From positions 1 through 14,191 of the forward strand of contig JAIRRE010000081.1 in NCBI GenBank assembly GCA_031256125.1: DNA of 14,191 nucleotides, read 5' to 3'. The DNA comes from Burkholderiaceae bacterium. Its GTDB lineage: Bacteria > Pseudomonadota > Gammaproteobacteria > Burkholderiales > Burkholderiaceae_C. Made by a program: the position numbers and the translations under genes. The first letter of the stretch is position 1, and every line of letters begins with the position of its first letter. Below, piece after piece: positions 1 through 6,876 of this stretch. The notes beneath the pieces are model-generated. The model had not been told where the DNA came from. It saw only the letters and a program-made list of their open reading frames with translations, and made no database searches.

Positions 1-1705
1 CATAGTCGCGCGCTGCTTGCGGAATGTGCAGCGGCAGGTAGCGCCAGACGCGCGCGCCGTCGGCGCGGGTGATGACGCCATCCAGATCGAGCACGCCTGG
101 AAAGCGCGCATCTCCCTGCCCGGTGGCGGTGTGCCAGTTGGCGCGCAAATGTCCGGTCGCGTCGGCGTTGGCGAACGCCGCTTGCGGCACGTCCACGGCG
201 ATCTGACCAGTTTGGGCATTGACTGTCCATTGCGCGCGCGCCGTCAGGGTTTGCAACGCGATACGCGGTCGCTCGAACACGCCGGGAAATGTCAGCGCGC
301 CGTCTTTGATCGTCAGATCGGCCTGACCGCCTGCGGGCGTGGCCTGCACTGTCAGTTGCGCGCCTTCAATACCAGGAATGCCCGCGCGCGGCTTGCCATC
401 GGGCTTGGACGGCAAGGCTTGCGCACCAACCGTCAGGTCCGATGCGCGCGCCGAAACTTGCCAATTGCGCGGCGCGTCCATACTGCCAGTCCAGTGCGCC
501 TGTATCGTCTCCACCCGCCCGGCCACCGGGTGCAGGGCCAGTTGTTCATGCACCTGGCGCGGCAGCGGCAGGCGGCGCGCGATTTTGGCCAGTACGCCCA
601 AGTCGAGCTGTTCGGCTTCCAGCGTACCGCCGCCGATACCGCCCGCGCCGCCATCCTGAAAACTGAGCTGGAAATTGCCGCCCGGCCAGATCAGCCCATC
701 GCGGTCGGCAAAGCGCAGATTGCGGGTGGTGATTTCCTCGCGGCCATTGTGTTTTTGCCAGCCCACCCGGCCCGACAGCGAGGTCAGCGCCAGCGGTTCC
801 AGCTCCGGCCCAAGCGTGGCGGTCACCGCGCCCAGCGCCAGATCGGCGGTAATGCCGGTGATCTGGCCACGGCGGGCATCCAGCCACAGCCGCAGCGCGC
901 CCTGACCTTGCGTGACCTCCACGCCCCAGTCGGCGCGCAGATCGACGTATTGGCGCAAACGCGATACGTCCACGCGCGGCAGTAACGCATAAGCCTGTCC
1001 GTTCCAGTCGCGCCAGCGGCCCGGGTGGCGCGCGAAGATCGGCTGGCGGAATTGCCCGGTGAGGGTAAAGGGCGCGCCCCAAGCGCTGTCTGGCGTGGCG
1101 TCCAGCCGCAGTTGATGGTGCAACCGGCCGTTGCGAATGACCAGCCGCAGGTTCGACAGCGCCACCGGCGGCATGTCCGGGCGCGTATCGTCGATCCAGC
1201 GCACCGCGCCGCCCTGCACCACGAATTCCGGCTGGGCGAAAAACCAGTCCGCCGCGCGCGTGTCGCCCGAGGCATCGCCGGAAATATCCAAACCGCCGAT
1301 CAACAGCCGCCCTTGCGCGGTGCGGCGGATGTCCAGTTGCGGGCCGTCCAGCGCCAATTGCTCGACCCCGCCGCGCAGCAGCGAGGTAATGGAAAACGCC
1401 ACTTGCGCGCGCGCGATCGCCAAGCCCGCGCGCCCTTGCGCGTCGTGCACCGTGACGCCGGTCAGCTCGATGACGGGTGTCAAGCCGTTGGATTCGGCGC
1501 TGATGGCGCCGATACTCACTGGCGCGCCAACCCAGCGCGTGGCCAGCCGCTCCAGACGTGGGCGCAATTGGTCGATACGCGGCACAATCGCCCAATGGAG
1601 GACGCCCCAGGCAAGCGCCGCCAGCAATAACAGCGCCAAGGCGATTCGGACGGCCCAGCGCGCCACGACAGCGGCGAATCGAATGGCGGACAGTGAGGAT
1701 GGCAC
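1..1705 (-). CDS. yhdP: YhdP family (TIGR02099) AsmA-like envelope protein, 3' end beyond window
   Basis: Large AsmA-like protein of the YhdP family. In Enterobacteria YhdP, with TamB and YdbH, moves phospholipid from the inner to the outer membrane. The minus frame stays open from GTG at 1705 to the window edge, giving 568 residues of a protein usually about 1,300 long. Residues 17-36 form one membrane anchor (ARWAVRIALALLLLAALAW), followed by VPRIDQLRPRLERLATRWVG and PVSIGAISAESNG, the usual start of the family. Near the edge, residues about 530-559 hold the conserved PGVLDLDGVITRADG and RVWRYLPL block. No ATG lies in frame near the 5' end and no clear ribosome site is visible. GTG 1705 is the best start; GTG 1666, just before the anchor, is the alternative. 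It is transcribed away from glnE. The family call is firm; the start is not. Confidence 0.88.
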   Translation of the reverse strand, partial: MPSSLSAIRFAAVVARWAVRIALALLLLAALAWGVLHWAIVPRIDQLRPRLERLATRWVGAPVSIGAISAESNGLTPVIELTGVTVHDAQGRAGLAIARAQVAFSITSLLRGGVEQLALDGPQLDIRRTAQGRLLIGGLDISGDASGDTRAADWFFAQPEFVVQGGAVRWIDDTRPDMPPVALSNLRLVIRNGRLHHQLRLDATPDSAWGAPFTLTGQFRQPIFARHPGRWRDWNGQAYALLPRVDVSRLRQYVDLRADWGVEVTQGQGALRLWLDARRGQITGITADLALGAVTATLGPELEPLALTSLSGRVGWQKHNGREEITTRNLRFADRDGLIWPGGNFQLSFQDGGAGGIGGGTLEAEQLDLGVLAKIARRLPLPRQVHEQLALHPVAGRVETIQAHWTGSMDAPRNWQVSARASDLTVGAQALPSKPDGKPRAGIPGIEGAQLTVQATPAGGQADLTIKDGALTFPGVFERPRIALQTLTARAQWTVNAQTGQIAVDVPQAAFANADATGHLRANWHTATGQGDARFPGVLDLDGVITRADGARVWRYLPLHIPQAARDY

Positions 1706-1798
1706 GGATTTATCGAAAATCAGAGTACAGGCAATGTCGAACCAGTTACACGCGAATGGCGCATTTTCGCCGGCCCGGCATATCCGCCGCATTGCAAA

Positions 1799-1820
1799 TG
1801 CCCGCGCCAGCATTCGGGCA
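1799..1820. repeat. Short inverted repeat in the yhdP-glnE intergenic region
   Basis: TGCCCG (1799-1804) and CGGGCA (1815-1820) form a perfect 6-bp inverted repeat with a 10-nt spacer. It lies in the 253-bp gap between the divergent yhdP and glnE genes. No T-run follows on either strand, so it is not a terminator; an operator or chance are both possible. I see no convincing sigma-70 promoter elsewhere in this gap. Confidence 0.2.
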
Positions 1821-1958
1821 ATACTGAACAAATCTCTCGCTTCAGCGCTGTCTTTGGTATCGCCGCACTTTATCTTTTGTGCCCGACGCGGCCCATGCCA
1901 AAACCAGGCCCGCTGCTCAGCGGCGACATATTCATAACCCTTGCCAAAACAAAAAATT

Positions 1959-4754
1959 ATGCTCCCCGTTACGGCAATTGGTTCGGTTTCGCCCGACATC
2001 CCGGCTCCGCCGTCCGGCGCGGGTGCCGATTATTCGCGCTTCGTGCAACGTATCCGCCGCCGTTATACGCGGGAATTGGCTTTGCTGCCCGAAGGCGCGC
2101 CTACGCGCGAGACTATGCTGGCTTGCCTGACCCGGTTGCGCGAACCCGGTCAGCCGGGGCAGAACGATGTGGGCGCCGCGCTGCGTGTTCTGCGCCAGTT
2201 GGTGATTGAGCGGCTGGCCACGCTCGACTGCGAACAGGGTGCGCCGCTGGAAGTGGTGACGCACGGCATGACGTGGCTGGCCGAGCTTGCGCTCGATGTT
2301 GCCGCGCAGCAAGTTTTCGTCGAACTGGATGCGCGCCACGGTGCGCCCATCACTGACCAAGGCCAGCGCGCCAATTGGTGGATCGTCGGTATGGGCAAGC
2401 TCGGCGGGCGCGAACTGAACGTCTCCAGCGACATCGACCTGATTTACATCCACGACCGCGACGGCCAAACCACCGGCGACGCGCAGGGGCGCGGGCGCAT
2501 CAGCGTGGAGGAGTACTTCACCCGCGCGGCGCGGCGCCTGTATGCGCTGATCGGCGAAGTAACCGAGCATGGCTTTGTGTTCCGCGTCGATCTGGCGCTG
2601 CGGCCCAACGGCAATTCCGGGCCGGTGACCTGTTCGCTCGATGCGCTGGAAGAATATCTGCTGGAGCACGGGCGCGAATGGGAACGCTTTGCCTGGCTCA
2701 AAAGCCGCGTGGTGGCCCCGTGCGCGGCGATTGAAAACGGTTCCGCACAACAGCTCGGCGGTGTGGTGCTTCCATTCGTGTTCCGGCGTTATCTGGACTA
2801 CGGCGTATTCGAAGGGCTGCGTCAGTTGCACCGGCAAATCCGCGAACACGCCATGCGCCAGAGCGCTGGCCGCCCGGAACGCGCCAACGATGTCAAGCTC
2901 TCGCGCGGTGGCATCCGCGAAATCGAATTCACCGTGCAACTGCTGCAAGTAGTGCGCAGCGGCCAGTTCCCGGAACTGCGCACCCGCGCCACGTTACAAG
3001 CGCTGCCGCGCCTGGTCAGCGCCGGTCTGATGCCGCCGGAGACGGGTGCGGCGCTGGCGCGCGCCTACGTTTTTCTGCGCCGGGTCGAACACCGCATCCA
3101 GTATCTGGACGACCAGCAAACCCACGTCCTGCCTACCGCCGATGCCGATTTGACATGGATCGCCGCCACGCTGGGGTTTCAGACCAGCGGCGCGTTTCTG
3201 GCCGAACTGGACGCGCACCGCGAACGGGTGGCGCAAGAGTTCGACGCGCTGCTGGGCGGCGGCGAACCGCCCGCATGCAACAAAGGCTGCGCCAAGTCCA
3301 GGTCAGACGCTGACGGATCGGCGTCAGAGACGCAACCGAACACGGCGGCTCCGACCCTTGATAGCGTCCTGGCGCTGTTTCCGTCCGAATTGCGCGAGCG
3401 CCTGACGGACTGGCGCGATCAACCGCGCGTGCAGGCGCTGCGCGACCAGGCGCGCACGCGCCTGCGGCTGTTGATGCAGCGCACCGGTAACTGGCTGCGC
3501 GAAGGCCGCATTACGCCAGAGGCGGTGTTGCGCCAGCTCGACTGGATGGACACGCTGCTGCGCCGCGAGAGCTATCTGGCGCTATTGCTGGAGCGCCCCG
3601 CGACCCACGAGCGCCTGCTGCACGTATTGGGCGCGGCGCGCTGGCCCGCGCGCTATCTGATCCGGCACCCAGGGGTTATCGACGAACTAGCCGGGCCGGG
3701 TCTGCTGGAAGAGCGCTTTGACGCCGAGGCGCTGACGCGTGATCTGGACGCGCGCCGCGCCGCGCTGGCGCGCACCAGCGAGGATGACGAAGAAGAGCTG
3801 GTGAATTTGCTGCGCCGCGCGCACCACGCCGAAACCTTCCGCACCCTGGTGCGCGACGTGGAAGATCGTATCACGGTCGAGCAGGTGGCCGACGATCTTT
3901 CGGCGCTGGCCGACACGGTGCTGGCAGTGGCCGCGCGCTGGTGCTGGAGTCTGCTCAAGCGCCGCCATCTGGACGCGCCGTGCTTGGGCATCGTTGCCTA
4001 CGGCAAGCTCGGCGGCAAGGAACTGGGTTACGGCAGCGACCTCGATCTGGTGTTCCTGTTCGACGACGCCGACGACAGCGCGCCGGAAATTTACGCCGCC
4101 TTTGTGCGCAAGCTCATCACCTGGCTCACGCTCAAAACCGGCGAGGGCGACCTTTACGAAATCGACACCGAACTGCGGCCCAACGGCAATTCGGGGCTGC
4201 TGGTGACCAGCGTCGATGCCTACGCCGACTACCAGCAGCAGCGCGGCAGCAACGCCGCCTGGACTTGGGAACATCAGGCCATGACGCGCGCGCGCTGCGT
4301 GCTGGGTAACGACGCCATTCGCGCGCGCTTTGATGCAGTACGGCACGCCGTCATCACCGCGCCGCGCGATACCGCGGCTTTGCGGCAGGAAATCATCGCC
4401 ATGCGTGAGCGTATGTGCGCCGCGCACCCGGTCAAGGCCGGGCTGTTTGACCTCAAGCACAGCCCCGGCGGCATGGTCGATGCTGAATTTGCCACGCAGT
4501 ATCTGGTGCTGGCGCACGCCGCCCGGCACCCGGAACTGGAAGCCAACGCCGGCAACATCGCTTTGTTGCAGCGCGCCGAAGCCGCCGGTTTGCTGCCCGC
4601 CGGCGTCGGCGAACAGGCCGCCGCCGCCTACCGCGCGTTACGCCGCGCGCAACACAAGGCGCGCTTGGACGAGCAGCCCACCCAGGTCGCGCCCGAACCG
4701 CTGGCCGCCCAGCGCGAGGCCATCCTGACGCTGCGGCGCGCGGTGTTCGGGTAA
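1959..4754 (+). CDS. glnE: Bifunctional glutamine synthetase adenylyltransferase/adenylyl-removing enzyme
   Basis: Adds AMP to, and removes it from, glutamine synthetase, switching it off or on according to PII protein and glutamine signals; cytoplasmic. Both nucleotidyltransferase halves are visible. The N-terminal adenylyl-removing half has GMGKLGGRELNVSSDIDL with metal-binding Asp158 and Asp160, then LALRPNGNSG and LSRGGIREIEF. The C-terminal adenylylating half has YGKLGGKELGYGSDLDL with Asp694 and Asp696, then ELRPNGNSGLL and LKHSPGGMVDAEF. At 931 residues it is close to the E. coli enzyme (946). Residues about 437-468 between the halves form a polar Ser/Asp/Thr-rich linker that looks inserted. 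ATG 1959 is preferred over in-frame TTG 1941, although neither has a clear Shine-Dalgarno sequence. It is divergent from yhdP and 16 bp upstream of the rhombosortase remnant. Confidence 0.95.
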   Translation: MLPVTAIGSVSPDIPAPPSGAGADYSRFVQRIRRRYTRELALLPEGAPTRETMLACLTRLREPGQPGQNDVGAALRVLRQLVIERLATLDCEQGAPLEVVTHGMTWLAELALDVAAQQVFVELDARHGAPITDQGQRANWWIVGMGKLGGRELNVSSDIDLIYIHDRDGQTTGDAQGRGRISVEEYFTRAARRLYALIGEVTEHGFVFRVDLALRPNGNSGPVTCSLDALEEYLLEHGREWERFAWLKSRVVAPCAAIENGSAQQLGGVVLPFVFRRYLDYGVFEGLRQLHRQIREHAMRQSAGRPERANDVKLSRGGIREIEFTVQLLQVVRSGQFPELRTRATLQALPRLVSAGLMPPETGAALARAYVFLRRVEHRIQYLDDQQTHVLPTADADLTWIAATLGFQTSGAFLAELDAHRERVAQEFDALLGGGEPPACNKGCAKSRSDADGSASETQPNTAAPTLDSVLALFPSELRERLTDWRDQPRVQALRDQARTRLRLLMQRTGNWLREGRITPEAVLRQLDWMDTLLRRESYLALLLERPATHERLLHVLGAARWPARYLIRHPGVIDELAGPGLLEERFDAEALTRDLDARRAALARTSEDDEEELVNLLRRAHHAETFRTLVRDVEDRITVEQVADDLSALADTVLAVAARWCWSLLKRRHLDAPCLGIVAYGKLGGKELGYGSDLDLVFLFDDADDSAPEIYAAFVRKLITWLTLKTGEGDLYEIDTELRPNGNSGLLVTSVDAYADYQQQRGSNAAWTWEHQAMTRARCVLGNDAIRARFDAVRHAVITAPRDTAALRQEIIAMRERMCAAHPVKAGLFDLKHSPGGMVDAEFATQYLVLAHAARHPELEANAGNIALLQRAEAAGLLPAGVGEQAAAAYRALRRAQHKARLDEQPTQVAPEPLAAQREAILTLRRAVFG

Positions 4755-4770
4755 ACGGGGCCGCAGCCGG

Positions 4771-5388
4771 ATGCGCCACGCACTTGCCGCCCTGGGCCGC
4801 CGCCACGCCTGGCTGATTGCATGCTGCACGCTAGCCTTGGCCGGGGTATGTCTGAGCGCTGGCGTACAGCACCATTAGCTGAACTGCCAGCCGTGGATCT
4901 GGTCAGCGGGCGCTTGGCGGCAATCGCCCTGGACTGCACCGCTGATCGGCCTCACGCCGTTTCATACCCTGGGCAACGTGCTGGCGCTGGTGGCGGTGGG
5001 CGTGCGGGGTCACACCGTTGGCGCGCGGTCACGCGAAGCGCTGGCGCTGTTCATGGCCTGGCCGCTAACCACGCTGGGGCTGCTGTTCTGGCCAGCGGTC
5101 GGATGGTATGCCGGATTGTCCGGCGTGATCCACGCGGCGGCAGCCATCGTTGCTTGGCGCGCGCTCACACAGCGCAGCGCGCGCGGCATCGGCGCACTGC
5201 TGGCGGTGGGGCTGTGCATCAAGCTACTGCTCGAACGTGGCTGGGCTGCGCCTGTGGCTTTCGATAGTCACTGGGGCTTCAACGTAGTCTATGCCGCGCA
5301 CCTGAGCGGCACGGTAACGGGACTGATTGCCGCCGCAGTCATGGATGGCGCGGCGCGGGTCTTTTGCTGCTGGCGGCGGAATAGGTAA
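4771..5388 (+). pseudogene. rrtA: Rhombosortase-type rhomboid serine protease, interrupted by an in-frame TAG
   Basis: Resembles rhombosortase, a small intramembrane rhomboid protease that in other bacteria processes proteins with a GlyGly-CTERM tail. One frame runs from ATG 4771 to TAA 5388 (205 codons) and is broken only by TAG at 4876-4878 (codon 36). Before the TAG is a first membrane helix, HAWLIACCTLALAGVCLSAG. After it comes the family block WIWSAGAWRQSPWTAPLIGL followed by TPFHTLGN, then the nucleophile motif GLSGVIHA (Ser117) and the catalytic His motif WGFNVVYAAHLSG (His177). Both active residues survive, so the lesion looks recent, or is a sequencing error. Restart at GTG 4978 would lose the first conserved block. 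No GlyGly-CTERM substrate is seen in the window. A plain rhomboid protease is the alternative call. Confidence 0.72.
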
Positions 5389-5413
5389 AAACCGCCTGTC
5401 GCACACTTGGCGG
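5387..5413 (-). terminator. Terminator-like hairpin facing the minus strand
   Basis: CCGCC (5392-5396) and GGCGG (5409-5413) can pair around a 12-nt loop. Read on the minus strand the hairpin is followed directly by a run of five T (5387-5391 are A on the plus strand). It starts at the stop codon of the rhombosortase remnant. No minus-strand gene feeds it from the right, so its purpose is unclear; it might act weakly in both directions. Confidence 0.35.
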
Positions 5414-5494
5414 ATGTTGCCCAAAAAACAACGAACTCATTCTTTTTAAGCCTAAAGGATGGCCCACGCAAACATGATTACACAAATCTTTACA

Positions 5495-5500
5495 TATACT
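5495..5500 (+). promoter_or_regulatory. Possible -10 box for lipoprotein 1
   Basis: TATACT matches the sigma-70 -10 consensus at five of six bases and lies 43 bp before the lipoprotein start, in an AT-rich stretch. No good -35 box sits 16-18 bp upstream. An overlapping alternative uses TTTACA (5489-5494) as the -35 box with a poor -10 further on. Confidence 0.3.
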
Positions 5501-5542
5501 TTCGTTTCAATTAATTTCAACTCACGGAAGGAAGCGTCAGTC

Positions 5543-6541
5543 ATGCAGAAAAAAACCTATTTGGCAGTCTTGTCGATCTGCGCGGCAATGGCGTTGGCGG
5601 GCTGCGGCGGCGGTGGCGGGGATGACAGCACGCCAAGCAACCCCTCTACACCGAGCACCCCATCGACGCCAGATAACCCTTTCACCCCCAGTAATCCTTC
5701 TTCACCGGACAACCCTTCTTCGCCAAGCAATCCCTCTACACCGAGCACTCCCTCGACGCCAGATAACCCAACCACCCCCAGTAATCCTTCGTCACCAAGC
5801 AACCCCTCCGCGCCAATAAGCGCCATCGAAGGAATATGGAGCACCGGTTCCGTTGGGGCTCGCTATAGCTACGCAACCCAGATAATCATCTTAGACGATG
5901 GTTCGTTATGGGGACTGTATGGTTCGTTTGACAACCTTGGTTTTTCGGCGCATATACAGGGCATGCTGCACGGCTCCGCCACCATCGATAGTAGCAACAC
6001 CTCAACGATGTTCCCGCCTTTTTCGGCATCGTTCACACAATTTGATATGCTTGACACTTCGTCCAATCCCAATACCAGTCGCAGTCTTTCCGGTAAGGCT
6101 GTGGGAATCTTCATGGATGTCACGCTGGACGATAGTTCGGCGCTTTCATTAACCGGAAGCTCCGCCTATAACTATCCGGCATCGCTATCCCTAATAGCCG
6201 GTACTTATTCAGGCACCACTGCTGCGGGCCAGGTTCTCTACAACCTGAATGGCATTACCGTTTCCGGTTCAACCTTGACTTTGCCAGCCAATGCCGATGG
6301 CTGTTCCGCCAGCGGAACCTTGACACCGCACCAAACGCCGCATGGCACAGTAAATGTATTCGACACCAGTATCACTTTCAGCGGAACTGGTTGTACTCTG
6401 GGGAGTGGCACAACGGTTCAGGGCATTACCATCGCCACCAAGGATCAACCCAACAATCCCAGCGATCCCGTGCTACTTGACGTTATGACTGTCACGCCCG
6501 ACGGGCAAAACGGATTCATGGTGCTGGCTACCCATCAATAA
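5543..6541 (+). CDS. Putative outer-membrane lipoprotein with proline-rich repeat stalk (lipoprotein 1)
   Basis: I do not recognise a named family. The 332-residue product starts with a lipoprotein signal peptide ending in the lipobox LAGC (Cys21), then a Gly run and Asp pair. Gly at +2 fits sorting to the outer membrane. Residues about 30-90 are an x-x-Pro stalk (SNP, STP, DNP, SSP triplets) made of two 30-residue copies. The rest, about 240 residues, is Ser/Thr/Gly-rich and appears to have two beta-rich lobes beginning IEGIWSTG (about 95) and IAGTYSGT (about 218). The second lobe has a Cys pair, Cys254 and Cys284. ATG 5543 is chosen over an earlier in-frame ATG at 5459 because GGAAGGAAG lies 8 nt before it and the signal peptide starts there. 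The gene is less GC-rich than its neighbours. The protein encoded at 11510-12529 has the same layout. Confidence 0.85.
   Translation: MQKKTYLAVLSICAAMALAGCGGGGGDDSTPSNPSTPSTPSTPDNPFTPSNPSSPDNPSSPSNPSTPSTPSTPDNPTTPSNPSSPSNPSAPISAIEGIWSTGSVGARYSYATQIIILDDGSLWGLYGSFDNLGFSAHIQGMLHGSATIDSSNTSTMFPPFSASFTQFDMLDTSSNPNTSRSLSGKAVGIFMDVTLDDSSALSLTGSSAYNYPASLSLIAGTYSGTTAAGQVLYNLNGITVSGSTLTLPANADGCSASGTLTPHQTPHGTVNVFDTSITFSGTGCTLGSGTTVQGITIATKDQPNNPSDPVLLDVMTVTPDGQNGFMVLATHQ
5632..5811 (+). repeat. Two-copy 90-nt tandem repeat coding for the Pro-rich stalk
   Basis: The copies run 5632-5721 and 5722-5811 and both begin GCCAAGCAA. They share long identical stretches such as CGACGCCAGATAACCC and CACCCCCAGTAATCCTTC. 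Each codes for 30 residues of x-x-Pro triplets, so a 9-nt sub-period lies inside the 90-nt unit. Gain or loss of a unit would keep the reading frame and change stalk length. Confidence 0.9.
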
Positions 6542-6876
6542 CACCAACCGCAAAAAAGAGGCGGCGCGTTCAATTTTTATGTGCTCTAGTGTACTGTCGC
6601 AAGTACCTCAACATGAAATCGCGCCTTTCACGCCATGGCAGCGTTGCAAATCCGCGCGATACCCGCTGGTGATGCAGGTGTTTACAATCTGACGGGCTAT
6701 CCAAAACGGGCATGTGTCAGCCGCGCGGGACTTGTTCGGTGTTGCCTTAGAATTACACTCAGTTTAATAAATCCTCTCGCCTATCATGAACCGACCAGCG
6801 TGCGTCTACCGATAAGCGCACCGTGCAGTAACAAATATACAAATATACCGATTCCAGATAACACCCAGGAGACCCC
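6542..6876. other. 335-bp intergenic region upstream of lctP, no gene seen
   Basis: The ORF starting at 6635 has no family features and runs into lctP in another frame, so I do not call it. A weak stem CCGC/GCGG (6548-6564) with a T-run at 6574-6578 could end lipoprotein 1 transcription. GTACT (6591-6595) and AGTAC (6602-6606) form another small stem. The right half is AT-rich and probably holds the lctP promoter and leader. Confidence 0.5.
6732..6759 (+). promoter_or_regulatory. Possible lctP promoter
   Basis: TTGTTC (6732-6737) and TACACT (6754-6759) are spaced by 16 bp, each matching four of six sigma-70 consensus bases. It would give a leader of roughly 110 nt. Nearby AT-rich sequence offers other weak choices. 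No clear GntR-type operator was seen. Confidence 0.25.

Noticed and set aside
17..985. 322-codon plus-strand ORF opposite the yhdP gene
   Set aside because: The minus frame carries clear YhdP-family motifs through this stretch; the plus ORF is Arg/Ala-rich shadow sequence.
546..1595. 349-codon minus-strand ORF in the yhdP region
   Set aside because: It is in the wrong frame. The frame open from 1705 gives the membrane anchor and family motifs; this one is Arg/Ala/Gly-rich noise.
4821..5267. 148-codon plus ORF over the rhombosortase region
   Set aside because: A different frame holds the rhomboid motifs on both sides; this one is Arg/Gly/Ala-rich with no hydrophobic helices.
5557..5844. Minus-strand ORF with collagen-like Gly-x-x repeats
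   Set aside because: It is the reverse reading of the Pro-rich repeat of lipoprotein 1; the lipoprotein frame has a signal peptide and ribosome site.
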